DNA of 16,729 bases from Candidatus Poribacteria bacterium (GTDB lineage Bacteria; Poribacteria; WGA-4E; WGA-3G): assembly GCA_028818995.1 (NCBI GenBank), contig JAPPMR010000841.1:1-16729 (forward strand), written 5' to 3'. The translations under genes were made by a program, and so were the position numbers. Under the pieces are notes generated by a model. The model searched no databases. It had not been told where the DNA came from and saw only the letters and a list, made by a program, of their open reading frames with translations. Below, one piece after another: positions 1 to 8,246 of the stretch; position 1 is the stretch's first letter; every line of letters begins with the position of its first letter.

Positions 1-1
1 A

Positions 2-3000
2 GACAACGTTGACGATGTCGGTCCGCTCGGTCCGACAAATGTCGTTGCTACAAGTATTGACGCTGTTGATTCTGTCTTTATGGACAATGGTGATGGAACT
101 TACACAGTTGGCGGTCTTGTTGATAAGTATGATGGCAAATCTCCTGTAGTTACTTTCACCATTTCACCGACTGCTGATCCCAAGACTTATGCTGGGGTCG
201 CATTGATGACGAGTCTCCCTGAAGGTGCTATTGTCAAAGATGCCGACGGAGAACTCATTGTACGTGCGGAAGATACTGGTGCCTATGATCTAAAAGGTAG
301 CGGTCCAATTACTGTAACCGTAGATGTTGGCACACTGATGGATGACGACGAACTCGTCCATAACGACGTATACCTGCAGAGTCGGACTGGAATCTACAAA
401 GACTATGATGTCTATACATTCACCGTTTCCGCTCTGGCTTATGACGAGGTCATGAATCCACAAACCCATGATCGTGCCGAAAGTGGTGAAATAATTGACA
501 CTGTTGAAAACAAAATCACAGTGAATGTTATGAACTCCTACAGACCCGATCCGGGTGTATTAGCAATCACCGTTGTAAATTCGGACGGAATGACGAACCC
601 TGATAGTGGCGCACCACAAGGTGAACTCACTTTCAATGCATATACACACGGACTTACTTCACCGCCAACAGAAGGTGTTCGATTTGAGGTAAAACGCCCA
701 GGCGATACTACTTGGGAACGTATTACTGGTACGGTTGAACCACCTGTGATGGTTGAAGGATCCGATTTGGCTGGTATTGTTGGTGGTCTTGTCGGAATTA
801 CAGAAGCTGGTACAGTGTCCGGTGAACTAACGGAATTGGAAATCCCTGCAGCCTATCAGAAATGGTCTGTTGTAGTGGATACCCGTGAGTTAGCACTGGA
901 AGATACTGTCGTCCCGGATGATACCATCAAATTAGATGATACCATCGAACGCGGTGATGCATCTCAACGTGATGTATCTAAAGATGCAAACCAGTATGAG
1001 GTGCGAGCGATTGCACTTACACCGAAAAACTTGGATCACCCCGAATACGATGATCGGGAAGGTGTAGAAGCGTCTTTCTCATTAGACAATGTTGATGATG
1101 TTCCGCCACTCGGTCCGACAAACATCACGGATGTTGCCGATGTAGCAGGTTCTATCGCTGCGAATGAAGATGGCAGCTACACCGTCGGTGGAATCGTTGA
1201 TCCTGGCGTTGAGTCACCAGTTGCTACATTTAGCATTGAACCGACTGCTGATATGAAAACTTATGTCGGTGGAAAGATCGGATTGGTTCAGACTGCAGCC
1301 GATGGTTCGGAAACAATGGCAGAAGCCAGTCTTGAAGATGGAAAAATCACGGTTGATGTCGGCTTGCTTGCAAATGGGACATACATGTATCATGCACTTG
1401 TTGCTGATGCTTTCGGTAACTGGCAGGTGCAAGGTGAAGAAGATATGCCTTCACCAGTTATCACCGTTCATGTCCTAAACTTCCGAGTGAGTGACATTAC
1501 GGGTCTAACTGTAACGGCAGTTGATGGTGAATCACCAGACAGACTTCCACTCCAAATGACTGTGGGAGAACTTGCAGGCAGGTTCCCACTCAAAGAATCA
1601 ATCTCCGTGAGTTTCAATGTTAATAACGGTTCATTAGCAGTTGGAGACCTTACAGGTGTTCTTGTTGATGGACATGAAGTAATGTTTACTGCTGGCAGCG
1701 ATGCTGAGAATGCTTTCTCGCTGATGGCAAGTGGACTTATGGCAGTAGCGGACGGATGGTATACACCTGAAGGTCGCGTAACTAAGCGCAACGGTTCGGT
1801 AACCTTCCAATTAGCAACGATTAACTTGGATAACACCGGTCCGATGATTACCATTGTATCACCTACAGAAGGAGAAGCAGTCAACGGCTTACCATCGCTC
1901 AATGCTGGCTTCGGTGATGGTGATATGGGTAGTGGTGTAAGCGATGGTAGTGGTGTAAGTATGATGGATACCGCTGCTGTTTCATTGGATAGGCTTCGTC
2001 CGGAAGAAGTTGTTCAGGACGCAGTTCCTATTGATGTTGATCAGAGTATGGTTGAACAGGATCTCGACTCTGTCGTCTATACTCGCATAGACAAACTTGC
2101 TGGTGGCGCGTATCAGTTCACAATCAAAGTTTCAGATAAACTTGGTAACGTAGGTGAACAGTCAGTAGCATTTGCTGTTGAAGGGGAAAACCCAACAGTC
2201 GTAATTACTGCACCTGCTGCTGGACAGACCTTTGACCACAGTCCCGAAAAAGTCACCGGTTTCTTTGCTGGTGGTGGCGAGGTGAGCATTTCTAAGTTTA
2301 CCATTAACGATGCAGATATGACTGCAGAAGTAATGGAAAATAACTTCAGTTATATGCCCGCTGATGCATTAGGTGATGGAGACTACACGGTCGCTGTTGA
2401 AGTTACGGATGGTAGCGGTTTAACTGCGCAAACAGCCTTAACCTTTACAGTAGAATTACCGGTTCCGACAGCATCTATAGATACGCCAACTGCAGGTCAA
2501 GTCTATGACCATGGTATGCCGATTATCACGGGTGAATTCTCTGGTGCAGACCCAGTAACGGGGACACTCTCTATTGATGATAAAGTTGTGATGAAAGTAA
2601 GTGGTAATGAATTCACTTATACACCAACAGATGCGCTCAGTGATGGTCCCCATACGGTAACTGTTAACGTAACAGACAAGAACGGCCGAACGGCACAAGC
2701 ATCTACTATGTTCACAGTGGATATACCGGGACCGACAGTAGCGATTAATTCACCTGCCGCAGGTCAAACCTATGATCACGGCAAACCTGCTATCCGAGGT
2801 GAGTTCTCAGGTGTTGCTGCACCAGTATCACTAAGTCTCACTCTAAATGGTGAAGCGGTTGAAGCAGTGGTAAGCGACGGTGAATTTATGTATACACCTG
2901 CTGACTTGTTAGTTGATGGTGAATATACGGTCGTTGCTCAAGTCATGGATGCTAATGGTAAATCTGCGGAGGCAACTGCTATCTTTACGGTAAGGTTGCC

Positions 3001-6000
3001 AGTTCCGACAGTCGCAATCCATACACCTGCCAATGGGCAGATGTATGACCACAGTAAGCCGTCTATCACTCGTGAATTCTCAGGTCTTGATCCTGTTGAG
3101 TTAACACTAACCATTAACGGTGAAGCGGTTGAAGCAGTGGTAAGTGATGGTGAATTTTCTTATACACCTGCTGAAGCGTTAGGTGATGGCGAATACACGG
3201 TCGTTGCTGGTGTTTCAGACGCAAACGGCAAATCTGCGGAGGCAACGGTTGTTTTCTCAGTAAGATTACCAGTTCCGACAGCCACTATTGTCACACCTGC
3301 TGCTGGTCAATCCTATGACCATGGTATGCCGATTATACACGGTAATTTCTCTGGTGCAGCTCCGGTGGAAGTTTCACTCTCCATTGATGGCGAAGCTGTT
3401 GAGGCGATGGTGAACGAAAACAACGAATTCACTTATACACCCGCAGAAGCGCTGAGTGATGGTGAACACATGGTCGCTGTTGAAGTAACAGATGCCAACG
3501 GCAGAACTGCCCAGACATCTACTACTTTCATGGTTGATATACCTGGTCCGACAGTTGCGATTAATTCGCCTGCTGCGGGGCAAATGTATGACATTAGCAA
3601 ACCGGTTGTCACAGGTGAGTTCTCAGGTGTTGCTGCACCAGTATCACTAAGTCTCACTATCAACGGTGAAGCGGTTGAAGCAGTGGTAAGCGATGGCGGA
3701 TTTTCATATACGCCTGCTGAGGCATTAGATGACGGTGAATACACTGTCGTTGCTCAAGCCACAGATGCTAATGGTAAATCTGCGGAGGCAACGGTTGTTT
3801 TCTCAATAAGATTGCCAGTTCCGACAGCCACTATTGTCACACCTGCTGCTGGTCAAGTCTATGACCATGGTATGCCGATTATACAAGGTAATTTCTCTGG
3901 TGCAGCTCCGGTGGAAGTTTCACTCTCCATTGATGGCGAAGCTGTTGAGGCGATGGTGAACGAAAACAACGAATTCACTTACACACCAGCAGAAGCGCTG
4001 AGTGATGGTGAACACATGGTTGCTGTTGAAGTAACAGATGCTAACGGCAGAACCGCCCAGACATCTACTGACTTCATGGTTGATATACCTGGTCCGACAG
4101 TTGCGATTAATTCGCCAGCTGCAGGTCAAATGTATGACCATGATATGCCAGTAGTCAGAGGTGAATTCACAGGCGTTGGCGATGTTACAGTAGCACTTAC
4201 TGTAAATGGTAAAGAAGCTGAGGCGAAAGTAGAAGGCAACGGTTTCACTTATACACCCGCAGAGGGTTTAGGTGAAGGTGAACACACAGTCGCTGTTGAA
4301 GTTACAGATGCGAATGGCAAAATGGCACAAGCAACTGCAATTTTCACAGTGGAATTCCCGATGGCTTCAGTCATGCTTCATGCACCAGCTGCTGGTCATA
4401 CCTATAATCATGGCAAGCCAGCTATCACTGGTGAATTTACAGGTGTTGGTGATGTTGCGGTAAAACTTACCGTTGACGGTAAAGACGCAAAAGCAGAGGT
4501 AAGTGGTAATCAGTTCAGCCATAAACTCGCAAATGCGCTCGGTCATGGTGAACATACGGTCGCTGTTGAAGTTACGGATGCGAATGGCGAAACCGCACAA
4601 ACATCCGCTGTCTTCACAGTTGATATACCGGGCCCGACAGTTATGATCCTTTCACCCGCTTCAGGGCAAACCTATGATCACGGTGGACCTGTTATCAGAG
4701 GTGAATTTTCTGGCATGACTGATGTTGAGGTAACTACATTTACTGTCAACGGTGAAGATGTAGAACCAGAAATAAACGAAGACAATCAGTTCACTTATAC
4801 ACCTGATCCTGTTTTAGGGAACGGTGAACACACCGTCTTTGTTGAAGTCACGGATGCAAATGATAAAACAGCACAGGCATCTGTCGTATTCAATGTGAAG
4901 TTGGATTCAACGCCTCCTGTCATTTCAGAAGTGTCTCCATCTGGCTTAGTTACACTCAATAAGCAGGATACTCTGGACGAAAACTTTGCAATAACCATTG
5001 CCGCTGTCATTACAGAAGCGGAATCCGCTATAACCAGTGTAAAGTATATTATTGATGGTCAACTACCGGCTAATTCCTATCCGGTTGAACGGGCTGGAAG
5101 TAAGTTTGAAGTTACAGAAAGCTTTACACCAGGAACACATAGTATCAAACTAATGGTAACCAGTGAAGGCGGAACCCGAGAGTTTAGTTGGCAATTCACG
5201 CTGGAGGTTGATAAATCTGCACCGGTAATCTCCTCAATCACTCCTACTGGCACTATTCATGCGGGACTCCCGGTTGTTTCGGTGAGTGCTACTGACGATT
5301 CGGGCGTAGAAGAAATGGCAATCGTCGTAATGGATAGTAATGGCAAAGAAGTGAAAGGTGATACCAGTGATGACGATGAGGATAGAACCAATGCAGGTAT
5401 CACTCGCTTAGACTTCCGTCCTGAAGCGCCTCTCTCTGAAGGCACTTACACGATTGAAGTTCGTGCGACTGACGCATTCGGTAATTCCTCTACGGGTAGC
5501 AGTATATTCACAGTCGATTTTGACACTGCTGCGCCAATCATCACAGCGTCTTCACCTCAGGATGGTGCCCGTCTGATGTATAAGCACGATGAACAGGCAA
5601 GACCCACCATTTCAATCACATTTGCGGATGCTGAAACTGGTGTGAATGTCGATTCCATCAAGCTTGTTATAGAAGCACCAAAATGGGGCGGAGGAACCTT
5701 GGTGACTCCGATTAACCTTACAGATAAGCAGAAGTCAGCTACACAGGTTATTTACAAACCTGCGGCTCCTGTCTTTACGGATCGACTCGCTCCCGGTGAA
5801 CATGTGGTTAAACTGGAGGTATCCGATAACGCGCATCAACAGGGTAATGTCTCTGAAAAAAGCGACGGTGCTCGCGAAGCGAACACAGCTGTCTATCAGT
5901 TCAGTTTCTTTGTTGAGTATACGGATGCACCTATATTGATGAAACCGTTTAACTTCCCCAATCCGTTCAAGGATAACACACGGATTTCGTTTGGACTTAA

Positions 6001-6235
6001 CAGAATGTCAACGGTAAGTATTGTCGTCTATGACGCTACACTCCGACCCGTTCGAGTACTACGGGATAACGTTGTTATGAATGCTGGAGATTATACCGGC
6101 AATAACGGAATCGGTTGGGATGGAAAAACCAGCGGTGGCGAAGACTTAGCTCGCGGCATCTACTTCTGCGTAATAGAAGTAACAGATGGTTTCGAGCCGG
6201 AATCCGCCATTCTTAAGCTCGCTCTGACGCGCTAA
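2..6235 (+). CDS. Giant secreted Ig-like repeat protein with C-terminal FlgD-type (T9SS-like) domain, 5' partial
   Basis: The frame is open to the left edge, giving 2077 visible residues. The first residues (DNVDDVGPLGPTN) recur inside the protein at 1085, so the gene starts upstream of the window and the ATG at 80 is internal. Order of parts: long Ig/cadherin-like modules (2-2190); ten tandem modules of 89-91 residues (2192-4903) with the core pattern PTVxIxxPAAGQxYDHG, GEFSG, FTYTPAEAL, DGEHTVAVEVTDANG; three or so further Ig-like domains with SPSG, ITPTG and SSPQDG starts; then a C-terminal domain (5945-6232) with FNFPNPF, WDGKTSGGEDLARGIYF and a final strand. That last domain matches the FlgD Ig-like/Por-sorting type seen at the ends of exported proteins. 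The protein is probably secreted and held on the surface as an adhesin or stalk. No catalytic motif is seen. Its binding partner is unknown. It precedes a PorV/PorQ-family gene by 76 bases. Confidence 0.9.
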   Translation, partial: DNVDDVGPLGPTNVVATSIDAVDSVFMDNGDGTYTVGGLVDKYDGKSPVVTFTISPTADPKTYAGVALMTSLPEGAIVKDADGELIVRAEDTGAYDLKGSGPITVTVDVGTLMDDDELVHNDVYLQSRTGIYKDYDVYTFTVSALAYDEVMNPQTHDRAESGEIIDTVENKITVNVMNSYRPDPGVLAITVVNSDGMTNPDSGAPQGELTFNAYTHGLTSPPTEGVRFEVKRPGDTTWERITGTVEPPVMVEGSDLAGIVGGLVGITEAGTVSGELTELEIPAAYQKWSVVVDTRELALEDTVVPDDTIKLDDTIERGDASQRDVSKDANQYEVRAIALTPKNLDHPEYDDREGVEASFSLDNVDDVPPLGPTNITDVADVAGSIAANEDGSYTVGGIVDPGVESPVATFSIEPTADMKTYVGGKIGLVQTAADGSETMAEASLEDGKITVDVGLLANGTYMYHALVADAFGNWQVQGEEDMPSPVITVHVLNFRVSDITGLTVTAVDGESPDRLPLQMTVGELAGRFPLKESISVSFNVNNGSLAVGDLTGVLVDGHEVMFTAGSDAENAFSLMASGLMAVADGWYTPEGRVTKRNGSVTFQLATINLDNTGPMITIVSPTEGEAVNGLPSLNAGFGDGDMGSGVSDGSGVSMMDTAAVSLDRLRPEEVVQDAVPIDVDQSMVEQDLDSVVYTRIDKLAGGAYQFTIKVSDKLGNVGEQSVAFAVEGENPTVVITAPAAGQTFDHSPEKVTGFFAGGGEVSISKFTINDADMTAEVMENNFSYMPADALGDGDYTVAVEVTDGSGLTAQTALTFTVELPVPTASIDTPTAGQVYDHGMPIITGEFSGADPVTGTLSIDDKVVMKVSGNEFTYTPTDALSDGPHTVTVNVTDKNGRTAQASTMFTVDIPGPTVAINSPAAGQTYDHGKPAIRGEFSGVAAPVSLSLTLNGEAVEAVVSDGEFMYTPADLLVDGEYTVVAQVMDANGKSAEATAIFTVRLPVPTVAIHTPANGQMYDHSKPSITREFSGLDPVELTLTINGEAVEAVVSDGEFSYTPAEALGDGEYTVVAGVSDANGKSAEATVVFSVRLPVPTATIVTPAAGQSYDHGMPIIHGNFSGAAPVEVSLSIDGEAVEAMVNENNEFTYTPAEALSDGEHMVAVEVTDANGRTAQTSTTFMVDIPGPTVAINSPAAGQMYDISKPVVTGEFSGVAAPVSLSLTINGEAVEAVVSDGGFSYTPAEALDDGEYTVVAQATDANGKSAEATVVFSIRLPVPTATIVTPAAGQVYDHGMPIIQGNFSGAAPVEVSLSIDGEAVEAMVNENNEFTYTPAEALSDGEHMVAVEVTDANGRTAQTSTDFMVDIPGPTVAINSPAAGQMYDHDMPVVRGEFTGVGDVTVALTVNGKEAEAKVEGNGFTYTPAEGLGEGEHTVAVEVTDANGKMAQATAIFTVEFPMASVMLHAPAAGHTYNHGKPAITGEFTGVGDVAVKLTVDGKDAKAEVSGNQFSHKLANALGHGEHTVAVEVTDANGETAQTSAVFTVDIPGPTVMILSPASGQTYDHGGPVIRGEFSGMTDVEVTTFTVNGEDVEPEINEDNQFTYTPDPVLGNGEHTVFVEVTDANDKTAQASVVFNVKLDSTPPVISEVSPSGLVTLNKQDTLDENFAITIAAVITEAESAITSVKYIIDGQLPANSYPVERAGSKFEVTESFTPGTHSIKLMVTSEGGTREFSWQFTLEVDKSAPVISSITPTGTIHAGLPVVSVSATDDSGVEEMAIVVMDSNGKEVKGDTSDDDEDRTNAGITRLDFRPEAPLSEGTYTIEVRATDAFGNSSTGSSIFTVDFDTAAPIITASSPQDGARLMYKHDEQARPTISITFADAETGVNVDSIKLVIEAPKWGGGTLVTPINLTDKQKSATQVIYKPAAPVFTDRLAPGEHVVKLEVSDNAHQQGNVSEKSDGAREANTAVYQFSFFVEYTDAPILMKPFNFPNPFKDNTRISFGLNRMSTVSIVVYDATLRPVRVLRDNVVMNAGDYTGNNGIGWDGKTSGGEDLARGIYFCVIEVTDGFEPESAILKLALTR
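3230..3592 (+). repeat. Near-identical long repeat, copy 1 (partner 3776-4138)
   Basis: This 363-base stretch is repeated 546 bases downstream (exactly two 273-base modules) with about 16 differences by hand count. It covers the end of module 4, all of module 5 and the start of module 6. Similarity falls off sharply on both sides, which points to a recent duplication or gene conversion inside the array. Confidence 0.88.
3776..4138 (+). repeat. Near-identical long repeat, copy 2 (partner 3230-3592)
   Basis: Second copy of the 363-base unit, covering the end of module 6, all of module 7 and the start of module 8. The few changes include HGNFSG to QGNFSG context and TTF to TDF in the protein. 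Such a pair is a hotspot for deletion or expansion and for short-read misassembly. Confidence 0.88.
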
Positions 6236-6246
6236 GTAAAAGATAG

Positions 6247-6294
6247 TCCGTAAATCGGAAATTGGGTATTGTTCCCAATTTCCGATAGTACGGA
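6247..6294 (+). other. Perfect-stem intergenic hairpin between the repeat-protein and PorV-family genes
   Basis: Arms 6254-6266 and 6274-6286 are a perfect 13-bp inverted repeat (ATCGGAAATTGGG) around a 7-base loop. A second pairing, TCCGTA (6247-6252) with TACGGA (6289-6294), extends it across a small internal loop. No T tract follows, and the next gene's AAGGAGG ribosome-binding site starts only five bases later, at 6299. It is therefore unlikely to be a standard intrinsic terminator. An mRNA-processing or stabilising stem that sets different levels of the two products is more likely. Confidence 0.75.
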
Positions 6295-6311
6295 TACGAA
6301 GGAGGACATAA

Positions 6312-7289
6312 ATGTCTATCACAAAGCAAAGATTGCTATGCGGTGTAATACCCGTTTTACTTCTTATCCTTGCTGTGTCGCCTGTCTGTTATGCTGAGGG
6401 TGAAGTTAACGCTATGCCCCATCTACGCCTTGGTGCAGGTGCCCGCTCGATTGGCTTAGGCGGTGCTTACACAGCAATTGCAGAAGATGCCACAGCCACT
6501 GTCTGGAATCCAGCAGGTCTCGGCTCAGCGGCGGATCTAAGCCTCAATTTTTCTACACAGAGATTGTCACTTGATAGAACCCATAATTTTATTGCTATCA
6601 CAAAAATGCTCGGTTCTTACGGGTCAATTGGTTTAGCTGCGACAAATTTTGGTGTGTCTGATTACAATTTGTATGATTCAAAAGGTGAGTACGGAGGCAA
6701 AGCTGATTATAGTTCGAATGCCTACTCCCTCTCTTACGGTATTGCTGTCGGAAACTTCAATCTCGGCCTAACAGGTCGAATGTTAGCAGATAACTTCGGC
6801 GTAGATAGCGTTGATAACCAAAGCGGTTTCGGCGGCGTAGATATCGGATTAATGGGACATGCGCTACACATAGATGTAAACGAGGAACAAGTGCCAACCT
6901 TCCACTACGGTGTTGTTGCAAAATATCTTGGAGCATCTCTTGGTGAAGCAGGGACTGTACCAATGGTTGTTGATGTCGGTGTAGCTTACGATCTCTATAT
7001 GGGTAACGTTGTCACATTCTCAGCAGACATTGAGCAAGAATTCGTCAATCTTGAAGAGAGTGCGTTTAGCATGCGTGGCGGTGTTGAATACACAATTGTC
7101 ACAAACAAATCAACTGAATTTGCGATACGCGCTGGTGTGAGAGCATCACGTGATGTCCAGAACTTGTTCGGTGGACTTGGTGTCAACATTGCTGGACTGC
7201 AGCTTGACTACGCCATCCAAGATGGTATGGCAAGTGAAATTAATGGGGTCGGTAGCACTCACTATGTTTCCGTATCCTATGAATTTTAG
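6312..7289 (+). CDS. PorV/PorQ-family outer-membrane beta-barrel protein
   Basis: Encodes 325 residues. A signal peptide covers about residues 1-29 (hydrophobic VIPVLLLILAV, then VCYA cleavage). The mature N-terminus has the family signature: a GARSIGLGGAYTAIAEDATA stretch followed by VWNPAGL. The rest alternates aromatic and small residues in amphipathic strands (SLSYGIAVGNFNLGLTGRM) and ends in YEF, a typical barrel-assembly C-terminus. The family (FadL/UPF0164-like, 14-stranded type) includes PorV, which in Bacteroidota carries type IX substrates from the translocon to the surface attachment complex, and PorQ. Start choice is firm: AAGGAGG lies six bases before the ATG. It follows the giant repeat protein, whose C-terminal domain is of the cargo type, so a role in exporting or anchoring that protein is inferred. 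It could instead be a generic barrel of the same superfamily. PorV itself cannot be separated from PorQ here. Confidence 0.82.
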   Translation: MSITKQRLLCGVIPVLLLILAVSPVCYAEGEVNAMPHLRLGAGARSIGLGGAYTAIAEDATATVWNPAGLGSAADLSLNFSTQRLSLDRTHNFIAITKMLGSYGSIGLAATNFGVSDYNLYDSKGEYGGKADYSSNAYSLSYGIAVGNFNLGLTGRMLADNFGVDSVDNQSGFGGVDIGLMGHALHIDVNEEQVPTFHYGVVAKYLGASLGEAGTVPMVVDVGVAYDLYMGNVVTFSADIEQEFVNLEESAFSMRGGVEYTIVTNKSTEFAIRAGVRASRDVQNLFGGLGVNIAGLQLDYAIQDGMASEINGVGSTHYVSVSYEF

Positions 7290-7309
7290 CATCTAAGAGG
7301 AGAATACTG

Positions 7310-8173
7310 ATGAAGATGATAAAATCGACGCTAAAATTAGCACTGATTCTCTATATCTGCGTAGCACTCAGTGGTATATACGCTTTATCCGCATCAGCAA
7401 GAATTACACCGCGCGAAGGCGGTGATGATACCGTGCTGATTACCATTGAAAAAGGGGACACCCTTTGGGATCTCTGTCAGGAGCATTTGAAAGATCCTCT
7501 CCGATGGAGAGAACTTAGTAAATATAATGATTTTACTAACCCTCACTTGATCTATCCTGGCGAAAAATTACGTATTCCTTTATCTATGGCTAAAGACGTT
7601 GTTGAAATAGCTGAGGGAGATCTTGCTAAACAACAGGAAGAGTTAGAGAAATTACGTGCTGAACTCGCTGAATCTGAAGCAACTCGGGAAAAATTAATGG
7701 CTGAGATTAAGAGTCTAAATGAGAGCCTGGCGAAGCTCCAAAAACAAATTAAAGCACTTGAAAGCAGCCAGAAATCCCAGCAGAAAGTGATTGACGCAGT
7801 CAAGAAAGCCAATAATGATGCAGCTGCTGATGTCAAAAAAGCTGTTAGATCCAGTAAAAATGCTTTACAAAAGCAATTAGAAGATTTACACGGTCACCTT
7901 GATTCATCAAATGAGATGCTCACTGCACTCCAAAAGGAGTTGAAAGGAACACAAGAGCATCACAAAAGTATTCAAGAGAACGTGAAAACCGCGTTGACAC
8001 AGATTGAAACGAATCAGAAAGCTATCAGTGAACTGAAAATGATGATAGAGGATGCGAAAGGTGTGCATGAAGAAGTTTCTTCAACGAAACGCGCACTCGT
8101 CTTTATCACAACTGCCGCAGCTGGTATCGGATGGTTTGTTATTAGCACAATCGGTGGTCGTAGCGGCGAATAA
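7310..8173 (+). CDS. LysM-domain envelope protein with long coiled coil and C-terminal membrane helix
   Basis: Encodes 287 residues. Residues 1-30 are a signal peptide or anchor ending SASA. Residues 43-90 form one LysM domain with GDTLWDL, DPLRWRELSKYN, and NPHLIYPGEKLRIP, the variant common in proteins that bind peptidoglycan. Residues about 102-260 are rich in Lys, Glu, Gln and Leu in heptad-like order (EELEKLRAELAESEATREKL) and should form a long coiled coil. Residues about 264-281 are hydrophobic (ALVFITTAAAGIGWFVI), followed by a short tail. If the N-terminus is cleaved, the protein hangs in the periplasm from a C-terminal inner-membrane helix with LysM at the far end. AAGAGGAG lies seven bases before the ATG. 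It is 20 bases behind the PorV-family gene, so it is probably the last gene of that operon. The exact function is unknown; tethering the cell wall to the envelope export site is an inference. Confidence 0.8.
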   Translation: MKMIKSTLKLALILYICVALSGIYALSASARITPREGGDDTVLITIEKGDTLWDLCQEHLKDPLRWRELSKYNDFTNPHLIYPGEKLRIPLSMAKDVVEIAEGDLAKQQEELEKLRAELAESEATREKLMAEIKSLNESLAKLQKQIKALESSQKSQQKVIDAVKKANNDAAADVKKAVRSSKNALQKQLEDLHGHLDSSNEMLTALQKELKGTQEHHKSIQENVKTALTQIETNQKAISELKMMIEDAKGVHEEVSSTKRALVFITTAAAGIGWFVISTIGGRSGE

Positions 8174-8194
8174 GTAATTTCAATTATTCATTAG

Positions 8195-8232
8195 GCAGGG
8201 AAGACGCATATCAGCTCTTCCCTGCTTTTTTT
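8195..8232 (+). terminator. Intrinsic (Rho-independent) terminator after the LysM gene
   Basis: A perfect 10-bp stem, GCAGGGAAGA (8195-8204) with TCTTCCCTGC (8216-8225), has an 11-base loop and is followed directly by seven T residues (8226-8232). This should end the surface-protein operon. It finishes only 14 bases before the next same-strand start codon, so that gene either depends on read-through or has a start signal within this region. Confidence 0.92.
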
Positions 8233-8246
8233 ATAGTAAAAAGGCA

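Larger units (their letters stand above)
2192..4903 (+). repeat. Ten tandem ~270-bp Ig-like modules within the giant surface protein
   Basis: Module starts, taken at the codon aligned with the P of PTV, fall at 2192, 2465, 2732, 3005, 3275, 3548, 3821, 4094, 4364 and 4634, a period of 267-273 bases kept in frame. Two linker flavours occur, VDIPGPTVAINSPAAGQ and VRLPVPTATIVTPAAGQ. They alternate through much of the array, giving a two-module higher-order unit. Modules at both ends are the most diverged (GQTFDHSPEK first, GHTYNHGKP ninth), and the middle ones are most alike. This fits growth of the array by unequal exchange in its centre. Confidence 0.92.

Noticed and set aside
3374..4600. Recurring minus-strand open frames opposite the Ig-like repeats (3374-3583, 3920-4141, 4367-4600)
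   Set aside because: They share sequence only because the coding modules on the plus strand repeat. They have no ribosome sites and give Cys/Arg-rich products with no family.
2192..4903. CRISPR array
   Set aside because: Repeats are about 270 bases, in frame and protein-coding, with no short identical repeats separated by unique spacers.
80..6235. ATG at 80 as the start of the giant repeat protein
   Set aside because: The frame is open to the window edge and the residues before the ATG match an internal module at 1085. No ribosome-binding site precedes it.
6247..6294. Rho-independent terminator
   Set aside because: The stem is strong but no T run follows and a ribosome-binding site begins five bases later.
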